From: Hoyosella levis
Lineage (GTDB): Bacteria > Actinomycetota > Actinomycetes > Mycobacteriales > Mycobacteriaceae
Reading direction: 5' to 3'
DNA: 64,000 nt
Assembly (NCBI RefSeq): GCF_026008515.1
Contig: NZ_BQYM01000012.1
Location: 1-64,000 of the forward strand
Positions 62,270-64,000 of the stretch are shown here, in pieces. A program made the position numbers and the translations under genes. Below the pieces are notes generated by a model. That model saw only the letters and a program-made list of their open reading frames with translations, had not been told where the DNA came from and made no database searches. The number at the start of each line of letters is the position of its first letter. Positions within the stretch are counted from its first letter, which is position 1.

Positions 62270-63511
62270 TCAATCCTCCCTGCCGGTGACGACCGGCAGG
62301 CTGGTGAGTCGGCGCATGGCCCAGTTCTCGACGTACTGCGCCGGGGCCTGCGGGTCGCGCAGCTCCAACGCCGGGAACGCCTGCAGCACCTCGCGGAGGA
62401 CGATCCGGCCCTCGAGCCGGGCCAGTCCCGAGCCCATGCAGTTGTGGATGCCGTGCCCCAGCCCGAGGTGGGCCGCGCCGGAGCGACGCAGGTCGAGCTC
62501 GTCGGGACGGTCGAAGACCTCGGGGTCGCGGTTGGCGGCTGCCAGCGAGACGACGACCGGCTCACCACGTCGGATCGTGCGGCCGCGGACCACGAGGTCC
62601 TCGGTGGCGAGCCGGAAGAGGGCCGAGCTGAGTGCGCCCTCGTAGCGCAGCAGTTCCTCGACGGCACGCGCGGCGGGATCCTCCGTGTCATGCCCTGCGC
62701 GCGGCTGGTCGACGATCACGTCCCACTGCTTGCGGCTACCGAGCAGGGCATGCACGGCGTTGCCGAGGAAGGCGCGCACGGTGTCACTGCCGGCCAGGAT
62801 CATCGCCGCCACCATCGCCACCACCTCCTCCGACGACAGCCGATCACCGTCGTTGGCGACGGTCAGCAGCGAGGTGACCAGGTCCTCGGCCGGGGCCGAT
62901 CGCTTCTCGGCGACCAGTTCCTCGGCGTACGCACAAATCGCAGCGAAGCCCACCGCCGCGTCCCCGGCGTCGTCCGAGCAGGAGGGGAAGGCCTGCTCCA
63001 GTGCCGCGACCAGGTCCGCGTGACGGTCGAGCCGCAGCCCGAGGATCTCCCCCATCACCCGGCTCGAGACGGGGCCCGCCAGGTCGGCCATCACGTCGAA
63101 GTGGCCCTGCGTGGCGCAGGCCTCTATCTGCTGCCGGGTCACCTCGCGGATCCGCTCCGCCCACCTCCGCGCGTTCGCGGGCGTGAACGGACGCATGCCC
63201 AACTTTCGCAGCCGCGTGTGGTCCGGCGGGTCGACGACAGTGACCGCGCGCTCCAGGACGCTGCCCTGGCCGGCGACCAGCCCGGCCTCGACGAAATCTT
63301 CGTTCCCCCACGTTCGCCCCTCCGGGCTCAACCGGGGATCGGCCAGCAGAGCGCGGGCGTCATCGTATCGGGTGATCAGCCAGGCACGCACTTCACCTAC
63401 CGGGAAGCGGAATTCGTGGACCGGGTCGTGCGCGCGCAGCTCCGCGAGGGTGGGGAACGGGTTCTGGTAGTAGTCCGCGCTGAACAGCGGGGCCGTGGTC
63501 GTGGTGCTCAC
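62270..63511 (-). CDS. Cytochrome P450
   Basis: 413 aa. I-helix AMILAGSDTVRAF, E-x-x-R (EELLR), and the haem-binding LGLGHGIHNCMGSGLARLE with the Cys ligand. A bacterial class I P450, served by the ferredoxin just downstream. Likely hydroxylates or couples the aromatic product. GTG 63511 has GAGGAG in place. Confidence 0.95.
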   Translation of the reverse strand: MSTTTTAPLFSADYYQNPFPTLAELRAHDPVHEFRFPVGEVRAWLITRYDDARALLADPRLSPEGRTWGNEDFVEAGLVAGQGSVLERAVTVVDPPDHTRLRKLGMRPFTPANARRWAERIREVTRQQIEACATQGHFDVMADLAGPVSSRVMGEILGLRLDRHADLVAALEQAFPSCSDDAGDAAVGFAAICAYAEELVAEKRSAPAEDLVTSLLTVANDGDRLSSEEVVAMVAAMILAGSDTVRAFLGNAVHALLGSRKQWDVIVDQPRAGHDTEDPAARAVEELLRYEGALSSALFRLATEDLVVRGRTIRRGEPVVVSLAAANRDPEVFDRPDELDLRRSGAAHLGLGHGIHNCMGSGLARLEGRIVLREVLQAFPALELRDPQAPAQYVENWAMRRLTSLPVVTGRED

Positions 63512-63536
63512 GTCAGTCTCCTCAGACCTCAGGGGA

Positions 63537-64000
63537 TCAGCCGGGCAGTCCCGGCGACGGGATGGCCTCACGGCGCTCGACGCTGCGCAGGCGGAGCGCG
63601 GCGAGCACAGCGAGGAGGGAAACAACGGCGACGCTGACGAAGACCGCACGGAAACCGGTCTCGACGTCGTCCACCATCCATCGGGCGAGAATGACGGTGA
63701 ACACCGCACCGCCCAGGGCTCCGCCGAGTCGCTGCACGATGTTCACCTGGGTAGTCGCCTGGGACAGGTTCTGCGCGCTGACTGACTTGTAGGCCGCGAT
63801 GGTCGGCGGCACGGCTCCGAAGGCCAGCGCGACGCCCAAGACGAAGAGGACGAGCAGCATCACCCAGGTGTCCCCGAGCGAGGCGGGTACGGCAACCAGG
63901 GCGAGCGAACCCACGAGGCAGGCCGCCGTGCCGACGACGGCCACCGGCCCGGCGCCCTTGCGATCGACCAGGCGACCGCACCAGGGCAGTGCGAGCGCCG
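63537..64000 (-). CDS. MFS transporter, C-terminal part (gene continues beyond the window)
   Basis: The frame is open to the window edge. The visible part includes the signature CGRLVDRKGAGP and six hydrophobic helices of the second half of an MFS exporter (drug:H+ antiporter type). It is 25 bp upstream of the P450 gene on the same strand, so it is probably a second export gene of the cluster. Confidence 0.85.
   Translation of the reverse strand, partial: ALALPWCGRLVDRKGAGPVAVVGTAACLVGSLALVAVPASLGDTWVMLLVLFVLGVALAFGAVPPTIAAYKSVSAQNLSQATTQVNIVQRLGGALGGAVFTVILARWMVDDVETGFRAVFVSVAVVSLLAVLAALRLRSVERREAIPSPGLPG

Noticed and set aside
1-64000. tRNA, rRNA genes or CRISPR arrays
   Set aside because: None was recognised by eye in either strand; no regularly spaced repeats and no tRNA-like cloverleaf next to the integrases.

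Overview
The DNA is from a high-GC actinomycete. Most genes are strongly GC-biased at third positions, and the window carries Tat-dependent copper oxidases, actinobacterial mercury genes and a type II (aromatic) polyketide cluster. The genus cannot be read from the sequence. A Pseudonocardia- or Streptomyces-like host carrying a plasmid or integrative element would fit, because a ParA-type partition gene and several tyrosine recombinases lie in the middle of the window.

Layout. (1) 1-3426: right part of a Tn3-family mercury transposon (transposase plus a decayed merB tail). (2) 3443-6490: transposon scars, a broken second copy of the copper ATPase gene, and a multicopper oxidase. (3) 6510-14233: copper-resistance island with a secreted BNR-repeat lipoprotein, a CopB-type ATPase, a DUF305 protein, a second multicopper oxidase, a SHOCT membrane protein and a divergent two-component system. 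(4) 14407-18743: universal stress protein, membrane alpha/beta hydrolase, and a nitrilase-Nudix fusion cut off by a transposon end. (5) 18744-29522: a 10.8-kb Tn3-family mercury transposon bounded by 59-bp inverted repeats with a single mismatch. It holds tnpA, merB, merR, merA, an ArsR-type regulator, a MerT-like protein, a thioredoxin-like lipoprotein, a CcdA-like gene, a second MerA-like flavoprotein and a TnpI-like recombinase. (6) 29555-44448: accessory, plasmid-like region with a PIN protein, a nuclease-like protein, ParA and its partner, an integrase, an AT-rich structured segment, NYN, HNH and MazG-like proteins, a secreted nuclease, an unclassified reverse transcriptase preceded by a candidate structured RNA, two GNAT acetyltransferases, and IS and integrase remnants. 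(7) 44465-64000 (continues beyond the window): an angucycline-type polyketide cluster.

How the parts work together. In the mercury transposon two operons diverge from 24532-24653. The leftward one (merA-merR-merB) cleaves organomercurials and reduces Hg(II). The rightward one encodes an ArsR-type sensor, uptake and thiol-exchange proteins and a second flavin oxidoreductase. The copper island oxidises, binds and exports copper under a two-component system. In the polyketide cluster the gene order monooxygenase-cyclase-KS-CLF-ACP-KR-aromatase-oxygenase/reductase matches that of known angucycline (PGA/gaudimycin-type) clusters. A dedicated acyl-CoA carboxylase pair and a malonyltransferase supply malonyl units, a P450, ferredoxin and methyltransferase decorate the product, and MFS pumps probably export it.

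The least explained item is the reverse transcriptase at 40583-42139. Its start codon follows a strong hairpin plus T-run by two bases, and the upstream ~180 bases contain further hairpins. This layout is like RT-ncRNA defence systems, but I cannot assign it to a known class from sequence alone.
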